A DNA stretch of 64,000 nt from Bog-756 sp963699105 (GCA_963699105.1 CAVOTI010000001.1:1116001-1180000), one strand, 5' to 3'; shown: positions 1 through 9,847, numbered from the stretch's first letter. Numbers and translations are program-made. The notes: generated by a model not told the origin, from the sequence alone.

Positions 1-38
1 AAGTGGGCGAGGTCATCAGGCGGGGCGTTCGAATTTCG

Positions 39-1958
39 ATGATCCGATCAGTTGACGGCCGTCGGCTCGCCGTCGCCGGTCGAAGAGTCCTTCCGCTCAT
101 CGCCAGCGCAGTCGTACTCGGCGCACTGTCATTGCCGGGGAGCTACGCGGCGGCGGCAACGACGCGTCACCCACGCCTGAAGGAGACGACCACCAACAAG
201 ACCCGCGCCGTCATCTCGCCGTGCGATGAAAGCGATCTCCAGAATCTGATCGACGAGGGAGGATCAATCGGATTTGATGCGAATTGTCACCTCTACCTGA
301 CTGCACCTCTCACCGTTCCGACCGGAGTCGACGTCACCATCGATGGTGCGGGTCAAGCCGTTGTCCTCGACGGGTTGGACCCACAAACCGGTACCAGGGG
401 CGCGGTATTGACCGTTCAGTCGCAGGCCAGCCTGAGTCTCACCGACCTGACCGTCACGGATGGCTATGCCTTGGGGGAACACGGACAGGATGGCTTTGGA
501 GGGGAGATCGACACCCCGGCCCAGGACGGCGACCCGGGATCTGACGGTGAGCCGGGTCAGGGGGGAGGCCTCTATGTGGCGGTGAGTGCATCCGCCGATG
601 TCTCGGGTGTGACATTCTCGGACAACGATGCCGCTGGTGGCGTAGGCGGTAGCGGTGGCAAAGGAGATTCCAGCCTTTCCGGCTACGACGCGGCCAATGG
701 CGGCGATGCGGGCGACGGGGGCGATGGTCAGGGTGGGGCCATCTTCAATCTCGGTACCTTGACCGTCGCCAACTCGACATTCACTTCGGACACGGCCTCA
801 GGAGGTAGCGGGGGCCTGGCCGGCGAGGGAGGCGACGCCGAAAACACTGGGGGAAGCAACGCCGGCAGCGGTGGAAACGGAGGAAATGGAGGGAACGGTG
901 GGTCAGGGCAAGGGGGCGCCATCTACAACGGTGGCACCTTGACTCTCGGCACCACCTCATTCTCTGGAAATGGTGCCGACGGAGCTGCCGGTGGAAGTGG
1001 GACGACCCTCGTCTACAGCGGCTTTTGGGAAGGCGGTGGCTACGGCGGCGATAGCACGTTGGCCATGAACGGCGCGATCGGGGACGGCGGCAACGGTGGC
1101 GACGGGGGCAACGGGGGCAACAGTGGTGATGCGGCCGGGGGTTCGATCTGGACTGATCCCGTTGCCGCTCTCTCGGGTATGACGTTTGCGGGGGATTCCA
1201 TAGCCGCAGGCCCCCCGCCGTCGGACTGTGCGAATTCCCCCGCCTCGCTCGGCTGTGCGGGAATAGGGGGAGCCGGTGGTACGGGCGCTCAATCGGGCGA
1301 ACCGGGAGAACCCGGCCAGGACGGATCTGGTGGATCGGCATCCGGTGTCGACCTGTACGCAGCAACGTTTACGCCGGTGAAGATCACCACGTCATCGCTA
1401 CCTGTCGGCGTGATCGGCACCCCGTACTCGGCCGCCGTGGGCATCGACGGGGGGAGCGGGCCATATACGTGGTCGAGTCCGGGGGGCGGCCTCCCGCCCG
1501 GGCTCGCCCTGAGCTCTTCCGACGGCGAGATTACCGGGACACCGACCACGTCCGGCACCTATCAATTCCCAGTCCAGGTGACGGACGAAGGAAACCCGCA
1601 AGACCCGCCGGCCTTCGCCGACCTGACGATATCCGTGTCGTCCACCGCCTCACAGTCGCTTCAGATCACCACCTCCGGGCTTCCGCCGGGCACCGTGGGA
1701 CAGGTGTATCCGACCACCGCGTTGGCGGCCGCCAATGGGAATCCTCCCTATACCTGGAAGCTGGTCAAGGGGACCGGGAAGCTGCCGAAAGGGCTCAAGC
1801 TGAAAGACGGCGTCATCTCCGGAACGCCGAGCAAGAAGAGCGAGACGTCGACCTTCACCGTCGAGGTCCTGGACACGAAGACGATGACAAAGCCGAAAAC
1901 CCAGAACACGGCGACGGCAACGTTCACGATCACCATCGAACCGGCCGCCGGCAACTAG
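39..1958 (+). CDS. Exported glycine-rich protein with two C-terminal Ig-like domains
   Basis: The protein is about 639 residues from the ATG at 39; an in-frame GTG at 3 would add 12 residues, and the window edge hides anything earlier. An arginine-containing N-terminus and a hydrophobic stretch ending near SYAAAA make a signal peptide. Residues about 70-130 look like the start of a parallel beta-helix (VTIDGAG, LTVTDG). Residues about 130-430 are rich in GG-x-GG and GNGG runs, as in PE-PGRS-like or polymorphic beta-helix surface proteins. Two putative Ig domains of the He_PIG type follow at about 443-540 and 540-639, each with the PYTW...LPPGL/LPKGL...GTP pattern. It probably sits on or outside the cell surface. 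No enzyme motif is visible, so its role is unknown. Confidence 0.75.
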   Translation: MIRSVDGRRLAVAGRRVLPLIASAVVLGALSLPGSYAAAATTRHPRLKETTTNKTRAVISPCDESDLQNLIDEGGSIGFDANCHLYLTAPLTVPTGVDVTIDGAGQAVVLDGLDPQTGTRGAVLTVQSQASLSLTDLTVTDGYALGEHGQDGFGGEIDTPAQDGDPGSDGEPGQGGGLYVAVSASADVSGVTFSDNDAAGGVGGSGGKGDSSLSGYDAANGGDAGDGGDGQGGAIFNLGTLTVANSTFTSDTASGGSGGLAGEGGDAENTGGSNAGSGGNGGNGGNGGSGQGGAIYNGGTLTLGTTSFSGNGADGAAGGSGTTLVYSGFWEGGGYGGDSTLAMNGAIGDGGNGGDGGNGGNSGDAAGGSIWTDPVAALSGMTFAGDSIAAGPPPSDCANSPASLGCAGIGGAGGTGAQSGEPGEPGQDGSGGSASGVDLYAATFTPVKITTSSLPVGVIGTPYSAAVGIDGGSGPYTWSSPGGGLPPGLALSSSDGEITGTPTTSGTYQFPVQVTDEGNPQDPPAFADLTISVSSTASQSLQITTSGLPPGTVGQVYPTTALAAANGNPPYTWKLVKGTGKLPKGLKLKDGVISGTPSKKSETSTFTVEVLDTKTMTKPKTQNTATATFTITIEPAAGN

Positions 1959-2045
1959 CGGGACGCCGACCGCCGGTAGTCCTCCGACGCCCATCGGCGG
2001 TGCTCTTTGGCAGGTGAGCGATGATCCTGGCCATCGGTGGCCCGC

Positions 2046-2486
2046 TCAGCTGCCCGAGGGCGTAATGTTCTGAAGCCTCACCTCACCGAGGGCGATGAGC
2101 TTTCCTGCCCCATCGGAGACATCGACCCTCCAGAGCTGCTGACTACGACCCTGGTGCAGAGCGATGGCCTCGACCACCACCCGACCCGATGTCAACGAGC
2201 GGAGGAAGTGCGTCGTGTTGGTGAGACCGACCGCCACCTGGCCCTGCGCCATCACGGCCTGGCTGGCACCGATACTGGCGGCACTTTCGATGGCGGTCGT
2301 GTAGACACCCCCGTGCACGATGCCCCAGGGTGTGTGGTGTCGTCGGTCGAGATCGATGTGACCGGACACCTGCGATCCGCTGACATGGTCGAGGATGAGA
2401 CCGGCAACCGCCACGAACTCGCCCGGTTCCTCGAGCGGGCCGGCGATGAGGGAAGGGGTGCCTGCGGTAGGCGTCGAATCGGTCAC
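2046..2486 (-). CDS. PaaI-type hotdog-fold thioesterase
   Basis: A 146-residue protein with a GTG start at 2486. The pattern HHTPWGIVHGGVYTTAIESA (about residues 49-68) is the hotdog helix region of PaaI/4HBT thioesterases, in which a conserved acidic residue (here Glu in AIES) and the HGG loop form the active site. These enzymes hydrolyse acyl-CoA thioesters, often aromatic or medium-chain. The length matches the family. It is a single gene, pointing away from the lipoprotein gene downstream on the plus strand. The substrate cannot be told from sequence. Confidence 0.8.
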   Translation of the reverse strand: MTDSTPTAGTPSLIAGPLEEPGEFVAVAGLILDHVSGSQVSGHIDLDRRHHTPWGIVHGGVYTTAIESAASIGASQAVMAQGQVAVGLTNTTHFLRSLTSGRVVVEAIALHQGRSQQLWRVDVSDGAGKLIALGEVRLQNITPSGS

Positions 2487-2759
2487 GTGGCCGTCCTCCC
2501 CAGGGCCGGGGCACCGTGGGCCAACGGGTCAGCTGGAATAGTGAGTTGTGTCATGAAACTCATGATAGGCACCCACGCTTCGGAGAGCAAGCCGGCCCGC
2601 CTCTCTCCCACACCGCCGGTAGGCGAAACGCCAGAGTAAAGACCGCACGGAGGTGCGGACACAGCGGCGGCGGCTCTCCGGTCAGGCAGGGGTCGCGCCC
2701 CTCGACAGCCGGGGATCGCACCTCTCGAGGGTGTGGTTGGCTTAGCGTCTTGGGCAGTG

Positions 2760-3668
2760 ATGAGCAGCACAGCCACCACCCCGCCTCGGCGGCCACGCCG
2801 GTTGCGTTCGGCAGGGGGCACCGCGGTGGTGGTCGCCACCGTCGTGGCAATGGCCTCCGCCCTCTCGGGGTGCGGCACCTCGCTGCTGGCCACCACCACC
2901 AGCACGGCCAGCACGGTGGCCACGGCCGCCGCCTCGCAGACGTCGACGACGACCACCGCCCCGCTGAACGGAGAGGTGGCTGTGGCCTTCCCGGTCGTGG
3001 AGTGCACCTCGAATACGGGTGCGCCTCTCGAGGGCCAGGGGTGGAAGCCCAGCATCCTGCTGGCGCCGATCCCCACCGGCCTGGTGGGCAAGGTCGAGTT
3101 CTACTCGGACGGCGTTCATACGGTGCTCGGACCCGTCGGCTGGAGTTGCGCACAGACCCGGTCATCAGACGGCGCCCGAGGATTGGCCGTCTATCCGGCC
3201 AACAATCCCAACCCACCGGTCGAGGGGACCCCGGCGCCGGGCACCGAAGGCATCTTCGCCACGTTCGACGACACCGGGAACACCGTGGGGATCGCCCTCG
3301 TGTGCCCGTTCTTCACGGTGCCGGCCTGGCAGCAGCAAGAAGCCAACTGCGCCCCCAACAAGCCGTCCGGTGAGCAGAGCTCGATGCCCACTCCCGATGT
3401 GGCCTCCGTCACGGACCCCGCCGGAGTGGTGGGCAGCCTCGAGGCTTCCGGTGGCCAAAGTGCGGTGACCGGCACCGTCATCTTCCCGCAGGAGGAGCCG
3501 GCGGTGACCGACGGTTCGAGTGTGGACGTGGCCGAGGAGTCGTGCTCACTGCCCACCTCCACCTGGTGCCCTACCGTGCTCTCCGACTTCGATGTCCGCG
3601 AGTTCCCGGTGCCCGGTTCGGGCTCGTCCTACAGTTCCGACGATGGCGACACCGGCGACAGCCACTAG
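2760..3668 (+). CDS. Lipoprotein of unknown function
   Basis: About 302 residues from the ATG at 2760 (a GTG at 2733 would add nine). A basic N-terminus (PPRRPRRLR) is followed by a hydrophobic stretch and a lipobox ALSGC with Cys38, so the mature protein should be lipid-anchored on the outer face of the membrane. A Thr/Ser/Ala-rich linker follows to about residue 70. The rest contains paired cysteines (VECTSNTG, WSCAQT, LVCPFF, EANCAPN, ESCSLPTSTWC) that suggest disulfides. I recognise no domain. A hairpin follows the stop codon. Confidence 0.65.
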   Translation: MSSTATTPPRRPRRLRSAGGTAVVVATVVAMASALSGCGTSLLATTTSTASTVATAAASQTSTTTTAPLNGEVAVAFPVVECTSNTGAPLEGQGWKPSILLAPIPTGLVGKVEFYSDGVHTVLGPVGWSCAQTRSSDGARGLAVYPANNPNPPVEGTPAPGTEGIFATFDDTGNTVGIALVCPFFTVPAWQQQEANCAPNKPSGEQSSMPTPDVASVTDPAGVVGSLEASGGQSAVTGTVIFPQEEPAVTDGSSVDVAEESCSLPTSTWCPTVLSDFDVREFPVPGSGSSYSSDDGDTGDSH

Positions 3669-3750
3669 CGACTAGCGACAGCCACTAGGACCCCGGGGGG
3701 AACAATCCCCGGGTGTCCCGGGTCGGTCCGGGTCGGACCGGGTCGGGCCG
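3654..3750. repeat. Stop-codon duplication, hairpin and short tandem repeats after the lipoprotein gene
   Basis: The string GCGACAGCCACTAG occurs twice (ending near 3668 and 3688), duplicating the region of the TAG stop. It is followed at 3688-3717 by an imperfect GC-rich inverted repeat (GGAC-CCCGGGG ... CCCCGGG-GTCC) with no T-run, a possible terminator. At about 3719-3750 there are tandem CCGGGTCGG-like units. The remainder to 3963 holds no gene that I can support. Confidence 0.45.
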
Positions 3751-3963
3751 CGGCGCCGGAAACCCGAGGTCCCGCCCGAATTGGCCATTGTTTCCACCGA
3801 TCCCGCGACCGGGTAATTCCACCTGGTTTTTGCCGACATCGGTGGGTTCTTTTCACTGCACGGAGGTGGGCACACACGTACAGCGCACACGGAGGCGAAG
3901 GCGCCGTCACACGATCTAGGTTCGGCTGTCGGGGAGCCTCAAAAGTCCAGCTGGAGGTAGGTC

Positions 3964-5940
3964 ATGGAAAGCGAAGTCCGGTCGGGAACGGGGACGGAGA
4001 TCCCACCTGAGCCTGGTGCCCCGGGGCCGAAGGCCGACGAGCGGTGGCGCCGTCACCGCCCGACCGACCAACCACGACACGCCGACTCGCTGGCTGCCCT
4101 CGGTACCGCCGGGGTCGCCCAGATGGCAACCACCGATGTGGGCGCCCATCGGGAGCGGGCCCGCAGCACCCGTCTTCAGCGACTGGCCATGGTGCTGGCC
4201 CTGATCGCCGTGGCGCTGATCCTGCGCGACCTGTTCGATCCGGGTGCATCGCTGCCGACGCCCCACTTCCCGCCCTCGCTGGAGCCGCTGCTGCCGGCCA
4301 TGGCGCTCATCACCGTGTTGCTCCTGGTCATGGTGGTTCCCCTGCTGGCCGCCGGCCGATCACCGCACATCCTCTATCGGCCCGATGAACTGACCATGAC
4401 CTTCGACGACGTGCGCGGGTCCGAGGGCCTGGTCGAAGAAGTGACCAAGACCCTCAACCTGTTCCTGGCCCACCGGACCTTCGCCGAACAGATGGGTGGA
4501 TCGCCCCGCCGAGGCCATCTTGTTCGAAGGGCCCCCGGGCACCGGAAAGACCTACATGGCCAAGGCCATGGCCGCCGAGGCCGGCGTGCCCTTCCTGTTC
4601 GTGTCCTCTTCTGCCTTCCAGTCGATGTTCTACGGTCAGACCAACCGCAAGATCCGGGCGTACTTCAAAGCGCTGCGCCGTCACGCCCGGCGCGAGGGCG
4701 GGGCCATCGGCTTCATCGAGGAGCTGGATGCCATCGGCGGCGCCCGCGGCGTCGGCCAGCGGCAGGGGGAGGGCATCCCCGGCGTGGTCAACGAGCTGCT
4801 GATCCAGCTTCAGTCGTTCGAACAGACCCCGTTCTCCTTGCGATTGAAGGGCGCAGCCGTCGACGCCGTCAACACCTGGCTCCCGGCCCACCGCCGGTTC
4901 CCCAAGCCCCGGTATGGCCCCGGCCAACATCCTGGTCATCGGTGCCACCAACCGGGCCGCCGATCTCGATCCCGCCCTGCTGCGTCCGGGTCGGTTCGAC
5001 CGCAACATCTACTTCGGCCTTCCCGGTCGGGCCGGCCGCCGGGACATCATCGACTACTACCTGGGCAAGAAGGCCCACGAGCCCGAGCTCGACGACGACG
5101 GCCGAGCGCCAGACCCTGGCCGCCTGACGGCCGGGTACTCGCCGGTGATGATCGAGCACCTCCTCGACGAGTCACTGGTGTGGGCCCTGCGCCGGGGGGC
5201 GGCCCGGTTCTCGTGGAACGACCTCCAGCACGCCAAGATGACCGAGGAGATCGGCCTGGCCCAGCCGGTCGAGTACACCGAGGCGGAGCGACGCACCATC
5301 GCCACCCACGAGGCCGGGCCACGCCACCGTGGCCTGGCTGGTGGGCAAGGGTCGCAAGCTCGAGGTCCTCACCATCATCAAGCGCACGGGACGCCCTCGG
5401 ACTGCTCGTCCCACTCCGAGGAGGAGGAGCGCTTCACCAAGACGAAGTCCGAGGTGCGGGCCCTCATCGACATCGCCTTCGGGGGCATGGTGGCCGAGGA
5501 GCTGTTCTTCGGCGAGGCGTCCACCGGGGTGGCCGGCGACCTCCAGGCCGCCACCGTCAACGCCTGCCAGATGGTCGGCCAGCTGGGCATGGGCACCACC
5601 CTGGTCTCCTCGTCGGCCATGGAGTACCCGGCCGGGGGGATCGTGTCCAAGGTGCTGGCCACCGACGGCGGCCGGGCCGAGGTCGAGGAGCTGCTGGCCT
5701 CGTCCAAGGCGTCGGTGACCGCAGCATGCTCGGCGAGCACCGCCACGTGGTGGAGGCGCTGCGCGACGCGCTGCTCGACCGCGAGGAGCTCATCGGCGAG
5801 GAGATCCTGGAGCGTGATCCGGGGTCGCAGCCCGGCTGCCGGTGCGTCGGTGCGCCAGGCGACTCGCCCGTCGGTGGGCGACGGGCCAGGCCACCGGGCC
5901 CAGACGCGAGCGGCCGGGCACGGAGTCCGCACGCCGGTCG
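3964..5940 (+). pseudogene. FtsH-like AAA+ zinc metalloprotease, broken by several frameshifts
   Basis: Read through all three frames, this is a membrane AAA+ protease. The first segment (3964 to about 4495) carries two membrane helices (about residues 75-95 and 115-140) and the AAA entry FDDVRGSEGLVEEV. A second frame (about 4496-4910) has Walker A GPPGTGKT and a Walker-B-like FIEELDAIGG. A third (about 4911-5315) has the second region of homology, ATNRAADLDPALLRPGRFDR. The zinc motif HEAGH is split at about 5317 by one extra G in a GGG run. Further shifts lie near 5395 and 5720, before the C-terminal EHRHVVEALRDALL. The true 3' end is unresolved; 5940 is a nominal limit set by the neighbouring fur stop. 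FtsH proteases degrade membrane and regulatory proteins at the inner membrane. Breaks at G/C homopolymers favour sequencing error over decay. Confidence 0.75.
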
Positions 5941-5961
5941 ACCGGTGCCCGGGGCGGCACC

Positions 5962-6394
5962 TCAACCGTGCTCGGCGCAGTTGCTGCACCGGCCCCGGAA
6001 CACCACCTCCACGGTGTCGACGGTCATCCCGTAACGCTGGGCCCGGGGGAGGGACAGCCCGTCCACGCCCCGGGGCTCGACGTCGAAGGTCAGTCCGCAG
6101 CCCTCGCACACCAGGTGGTGATGGTCGGGGCCGATCTTGGGGTCGTAGCGGGTGGTGCCGTCGGCCAGCCGGATCTCGCTGATCTCGCCCATGGACGACC
6201 AGCTCGTTGAGCGTGTTGTACACGGTGGCCAGGCTGACCTCGGGCACCACCCGGCGGGCCCCGGCATGGACCTGGTCGGCGCTCAGGTGGACGTGCTCAC
6301 CCGGACAGGCCTGGATCACGGCGCGGCGCTGTGGGGTGATGCGCCAGCCCCGCTCCACCAGCCGATCGTTCAGGGAGTTGCGCCGGGACGTCAC
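5962..6394 (-). pseudogene. Fur/PerR-family regulator with one frameshift, coupled to catalase
   Basis: The GTG start at 6394 overlaps the catalase TGA (6391-6393), so the two genes are translationally coupled. The N-terminal frame gives the winged helix (GWRITPQRRAVIQ, VSLATVYNTLNELV). Near 6195 the frame changes and continues with EISEIRLADGTTRYDP, the histidine cluster DHHHLVCEGCG and the second zinc pair RCSNC. Joined, it would be about 144 residues, the usual Fur length. In actinobacteria FurA-type proteins repress an adjacent catalase or catalase-peroxidase gene and respond to peroxide. The same role is inferred here from the overlap and from the AT-rich promoter upstream of the catalase. 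Confidence 0.8.
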
Positions 6395-7862
6395 GTCAGC
6401 CCGCGCTCCTTCACGCCCTGGGCCACCCGCTCCCCGAACTCGGGGTCGGCGGCCCGGAAGTGGGCGATGCTCCGCTCGACGATGCCGTCGCCGATCGGAC
6501 CGGCCGACACCGCAGCCGAGGCCGCCGGCGATGTTGTCGACCAGCCGGGGCTGGGCGTCGGCCGGCTGCAGCCGGTAGAGGTCGCCGGCCTGGGTGAAGT
6601 CGTCGGTCTCGCGCCGGTCCCAGTCGAAGGTCCCGGTGGCGCCATGGACGCTCGAGGGGCGCGGCGTAGGGCTCGCCGGTCTCCACCGGGCCGTCGAAGC
6701 TGTTGGGCTCGTAGTTCTTGGCCCGGCCCCCGTTGCCGTGGCCGGCCATCAGACCGTCCCGCCCGTAGTTGTGGGCCTCGGTGGCATGGGGGGCGTTGAC
6801 CGGCAGCTGGGTGTGGTTGATGCCGAGCCGGTACCGGTGGGCGTCGCCGTAGGCGAACAGGCGGCCCTGGAGCATCTTGTCCGGGCGACGGCCCGATGCC
6901 GGGAACGAAGTTGCCCGGATCGAAGCCGGCCTGCTCGACGTCGCCGAAGTAGTTGTCGGCGTTGCGGTCGAGGGTGAGCCGGCCCACCTCGTGGAGCGGG
7001 TAATCCTTGTGCGACCACACCTTGGTCAGGTCGAAGGGGTTGACCCGGTAGGTGGCGGCCTCTTCCGTGGCATGATCTGCACGCTGACCGTCCACGACGG
7101 GTAGTCGCCCCGTTCGATGGCCTCGACCAGGTCGAGCTGGTGGCTGTCGGGGTTGAGGCCGGCCAGCTCGGCCGCCTCGGACGAGTCCAGGCGTCCGATG
7201 CCCTGGTCGGTCTTGAAGTGGTACCTTGACCCACACCGCCTGACCCTGGGCGTTGACCCACTGGTAGGTGTGGGAGCCGAAGCCGTCCATGTGGCGGTAG
7301 GCGGCCGGGATGCCCCGGTCGCCGAACAGCCAGGTGAACATGTGGGTGGCCTCGGGCGAGTGGGAGAAGAAGTCCCAGACGTTGTCGGGCTCCTGGTGGT
7401 TGGTGAAGGGATCGGGCTTCTGGGAGTGGATGAAGTCGGGGAACTTGAGCGGGTCGCGGATGAAGAAGATCGGCGTGTTGTTGCCCACCAGGTCGTAGTT
7501 GCCGTCCTCGGTGTAGAACTTGACGGCGAAGCCCCGCGGGTCACGCACGGCATCGGCCGAGCCCCGTCCACCGGCCACCGTGGAGAACCGCACGAACGTC
7601 TCGGTCTGCTTGCCCACCTGCACCGAGGAACCGGGCCCGGGTCCACCGGGTGACGTCGGCGGTCACCTCGAACGTGCCGTAGGCGGCCGAGCCGTTGGCG
7701 TGGACCACCCGCTCGGGGATGCGCTCCCGGTTGAAGCGGGCCAGCTTCTCGAGCAGGTGCTGGTCCTGGACAGGAGCACGGGCCCGTCGGGCCCGCCGTC
7801 TGACTGCGCTGGTTGTCGGCGACCGGGGCTCCGGACTCGGTGGTGAGGGTCGGCTTGGGCAT
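6391..7862 (-). pseudogene. katA: Monofunctional haem catalase, broken by several frameshifts
   Basis: The ATG at 7862 begins MPKPTLTTESGAPVADNQ, typical of small-subunit catalases. The pieces lie in three frames: ETFVRFSTVAGGRGSADAV and NYDLVGNN (distal haem pocket), HFKTDQGIGRLDS, then RLFAYGDAHRYRLG (proximal haem tyrosine) and NHTQLPVNAP. The total span fits a protein of about 490 residues, the usual size for this clade. Shifts occur near 7620-7770, 7220, 7065, 6880 and 6640. The enzyme dismutates hydrogen peroxide in the cytoplasm. It is the first gene of a two-gene unit with fur. Confidence 0.8.
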
Positions 7863-7915
7863 GGGGTACCTCCGTGGTTATGGCGAGTTCCCTCGTGGGA
7901 CAGCTCCGAGCGGAA

Positions 7916-7952
7916 CTATTCCATTATTGGAGAGATTCTAAACCTGTGTCAA
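7916..7952 (-). promoter_or_regulatory. Promoter with AT-rich palindrome for katA-fur
   Basis: On the minus strand there is TTGACA at 7952-7947 and AATAAT at 7928-7923, with 18 bases between them, a good sigma-70 promoter in very GC-rich surroundings. A TCCA-N4-TGGA palindrome overlaps the -10 box at 7920-7931. The predicted start lies about 50 bases before the catalase ATG. Fur-type repressors bind AT-rich sites that overlap such promoters, so this is the probable Fur operator. That role is inferred. Confidence 0.55.
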
Positions 7953-8041
7953 GGAGGCCGAGGAGGAGGGGCCGGGGATCAGCACCGGGGGTCGGCCCGA
8001 GCGACCGTCCGGTTCAGGCCGATCGATCGGCCGGTTCCGGT

Positions 8042-9243
8042 TCAGCTGTCGAGGCGCTCGATCAGGGTCGCATTGGCCATGCCCCCGCCCTCACACATCA
8101 GCTGCAGGCCGTAGCGCGCCCCGTGCTCCTCGAGGGTGCCGAGCAGTGAAGCCATCAACCGGGCCCCGGAGGCGCCCAGCGGATGGCCGATGGCGATGGC
8201 GCCACCCCGCACGTTCACCCGGTCGAGGTCGGCACCGACCTCGCGTGCCCAGGCCAGCACCACCGAGGCGAACGCCTCGTTCACCTCGAAGAAGTCGATG
8301 TCGGCCAGGGTCAGGCCGGCCCGGGCCAGCAGCTTGGCCGTGGCCGGAATCACTCCGGTGAGCATGTAGATCGGATCGTCGCCCTCGACCACCATGTTGC
8401 AGATCCGGGCCCGGGGACGGAGGCCGAGCTCGGCGGCTCGTCTCGGTGCTGGCTAGCAGCAGAGCCGTCGCCCCGTCGGTCAACTGCGACGGAATTGGCG
8501 GCGGTCACCGACCAGTCGATCTGGGGGAACCGGGTGCTCATGGCCTCCGAAAAGAAGGCCGGCTGCGAGGGCCGACACCCGCTCGAGGGACGTGGCCCGG
8601 ATGCCCTCGTCGGCGACCACCTCGACCACGTCACCGTCGTCGTTCACCGCCTTGATGGGGACGATCTCCCCGGAGGAACTTCCCTTCGTCACGGGCCCGG
8701 GCCGCCAGCTCCTGTGACCGGACGGCGAACCGGTCGAGATCGAGCCGGGTGAGGCCCCACTTGGCCGCGATGAGCTCGGCGCTGATCCCCTGGGGCACCA
8801 GCCCCTCGGGATAGCGGGCGGCCAGATCGTTGCCCGAAGCCGTGGGCCCCCTGGACCGACGACCCCATCGGCACCCTGCTCATCGACTCCACTCCCCCGG
8901 CGACCACCAGGTCGTAGGAGCCGGCCAGCACGCCCTGGGCGGCGAAGTGCACGGCCTGCTGGGACGAGCCGCACTGGCGGTCGACCGTGGTGGCCGGCAC
9001 CCGCTCGGGAAAGCCGGCGGCCAACGTGCCGTTGCGGGCGATGTTGATGGACTGCTCCGAACTCTGGCTGACGCATCCCACGATGACGTCGTCGAGCAGC
9101 TCGGCGTCCACGCCGTTCCTCTCGATGAGGGTGCGCAACGGATGGGCCAGGAGATCCACCGGGTGGACCTGGGCCAACGCCCCGGTGGGGCGCCCCTTGC
9201 CGAATGGTGTCCGGACTGCGTCGATGATGAGTGCCTCGGTCAT
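8042..9243 (-). pseudogene. Acetyl-CoA acetyltransferase (thiolase), broken by several frameshifts
   Basis: The ATG at 9243 begins MTEALIIDAVRTPFGKG. The first frame runs to about 8840 and includes the active-site cysteine (Cys91 in DRQCGSS) and GGVESMSRVPMG. The middle, down to about 8430, is scattered over several frames (fragments equivalent to IKAVNDDGDVVEVVADEGIR). The last frame contains FFEVNEAFAS, GHPLGASGAR and the second catalytic cysteine in CEGGGMANA. The span fits a protein of about 400 residues. It would catalyse thiolytic cleavage in beta-oxidation or the reverse condensation. It lies 82 bases behind the HxlR regulator on the same strand and shares a motif with it. Confidence 0.8.
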
Positions 9244-9275
9244 GGCCGGCCTCCTGGTTCGATCTCCTCTTTGAG

Positions 9276-9288
9276 TTCCATGATGCAA
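9276..9288 (-). promoter_or_regulatory. Putative HxlR-type operator upstream of thiolase
   Basis: On the minus strand this reads TTGCATCATGGAA, an imperfect inverted repeat. A closely related TTGCATGGTGCAA lies upstream of the hxlR-like gene at 9835-9847. Having the same motif before the regulator and before its neighbour suggests one protein binds both. The binding itself is inferred. Confidence 0.4.
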
Positions 9289-9324
9289 CTTCAGTCGGAA
9301 TTCGCCCCGGTCCGGAGCGGGGCT

Positions 9325-9817
9325 TCAGCCGGTGCGGGCCGGCGGGAGCAGGGCTTCGGCCGGGCGGTGCCCGAGCGCCCGGACCGGGACGGGCCCGCAC
9401 CGCCCGGACGTCGAGGTGCTCCCCGCACTCCGAGCAGACGGGCACCACGGTGGTCTGGTGCTGGCAGGCCCGGTGCTCGATGACGACGGGGGCGCCGTCA
9501 CGGGCCTCCCAGCGGTCGCCCCACTGGCGCATGGCCGTCACCACCAGCCACAGGTCCCGTCCCTTGTCGGTGAGCCGGTAGTCGTAGCGGACGGGGTGGT
9601 CCTGGTAGGGGACGCGGGCCAGCACTTCTCGACCGACCAGATGGTCGAGGCGGTCGGTCAGGATGTTGCGGGAGATGCCGAGACGCTCGTGGAAATCGTC
9701 GAACCTGGTGATCCCGAGGAAGCAGTCCCTGATGATCAGCATGGACCACCACTCGCCCACCACCTCGAGGGTCTGGGCCACCGAGCAGTTCATCTCTTCG
9801 AAGCTCTTGCGACGCAT
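9325..9817 (-). pseudogene. HxlR-family winged-helix regulator with a late frameshift
   Basis: The ATG at 9817 gives MRRKSFEEMNCSVAQTLEVVGEWWSMLIIRDC, the signature start of HxlR proteins (Cys near residue 11, then WWSMLI-R). Recognition-helix region SRNILTDRLDHLV follows, then YRLTDKGRDLW. Near the C-terminus CQHQTTVVPVCSECGEHLD forms a small zinc-type cysteine motif. After about 9370 the frame stays open far into the thiolase; a single-base change there would give an ending LGHRPAEALLPPARTG with a stop at 9325. It probably represses itself and the thiolase. Confidence 0.7.
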
Positions 9818-9834
9818 GACGCCATGGTAGTGGG

Positions 9835-9847
9835 TTGCATGGTGCAA
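9835..9847 (-). promoter_or_regulatory. Putative operator upstream of the hxlR-like gene
   Basis: TTGCATGGTGCAA is a near-perfect palindrome (TTGCA-N3-TGCAA) 18 bases before the regulator start. It resembles the element before the thiolase gene, which supports autoregulation. No binding data are available. Confidence 0.4.
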
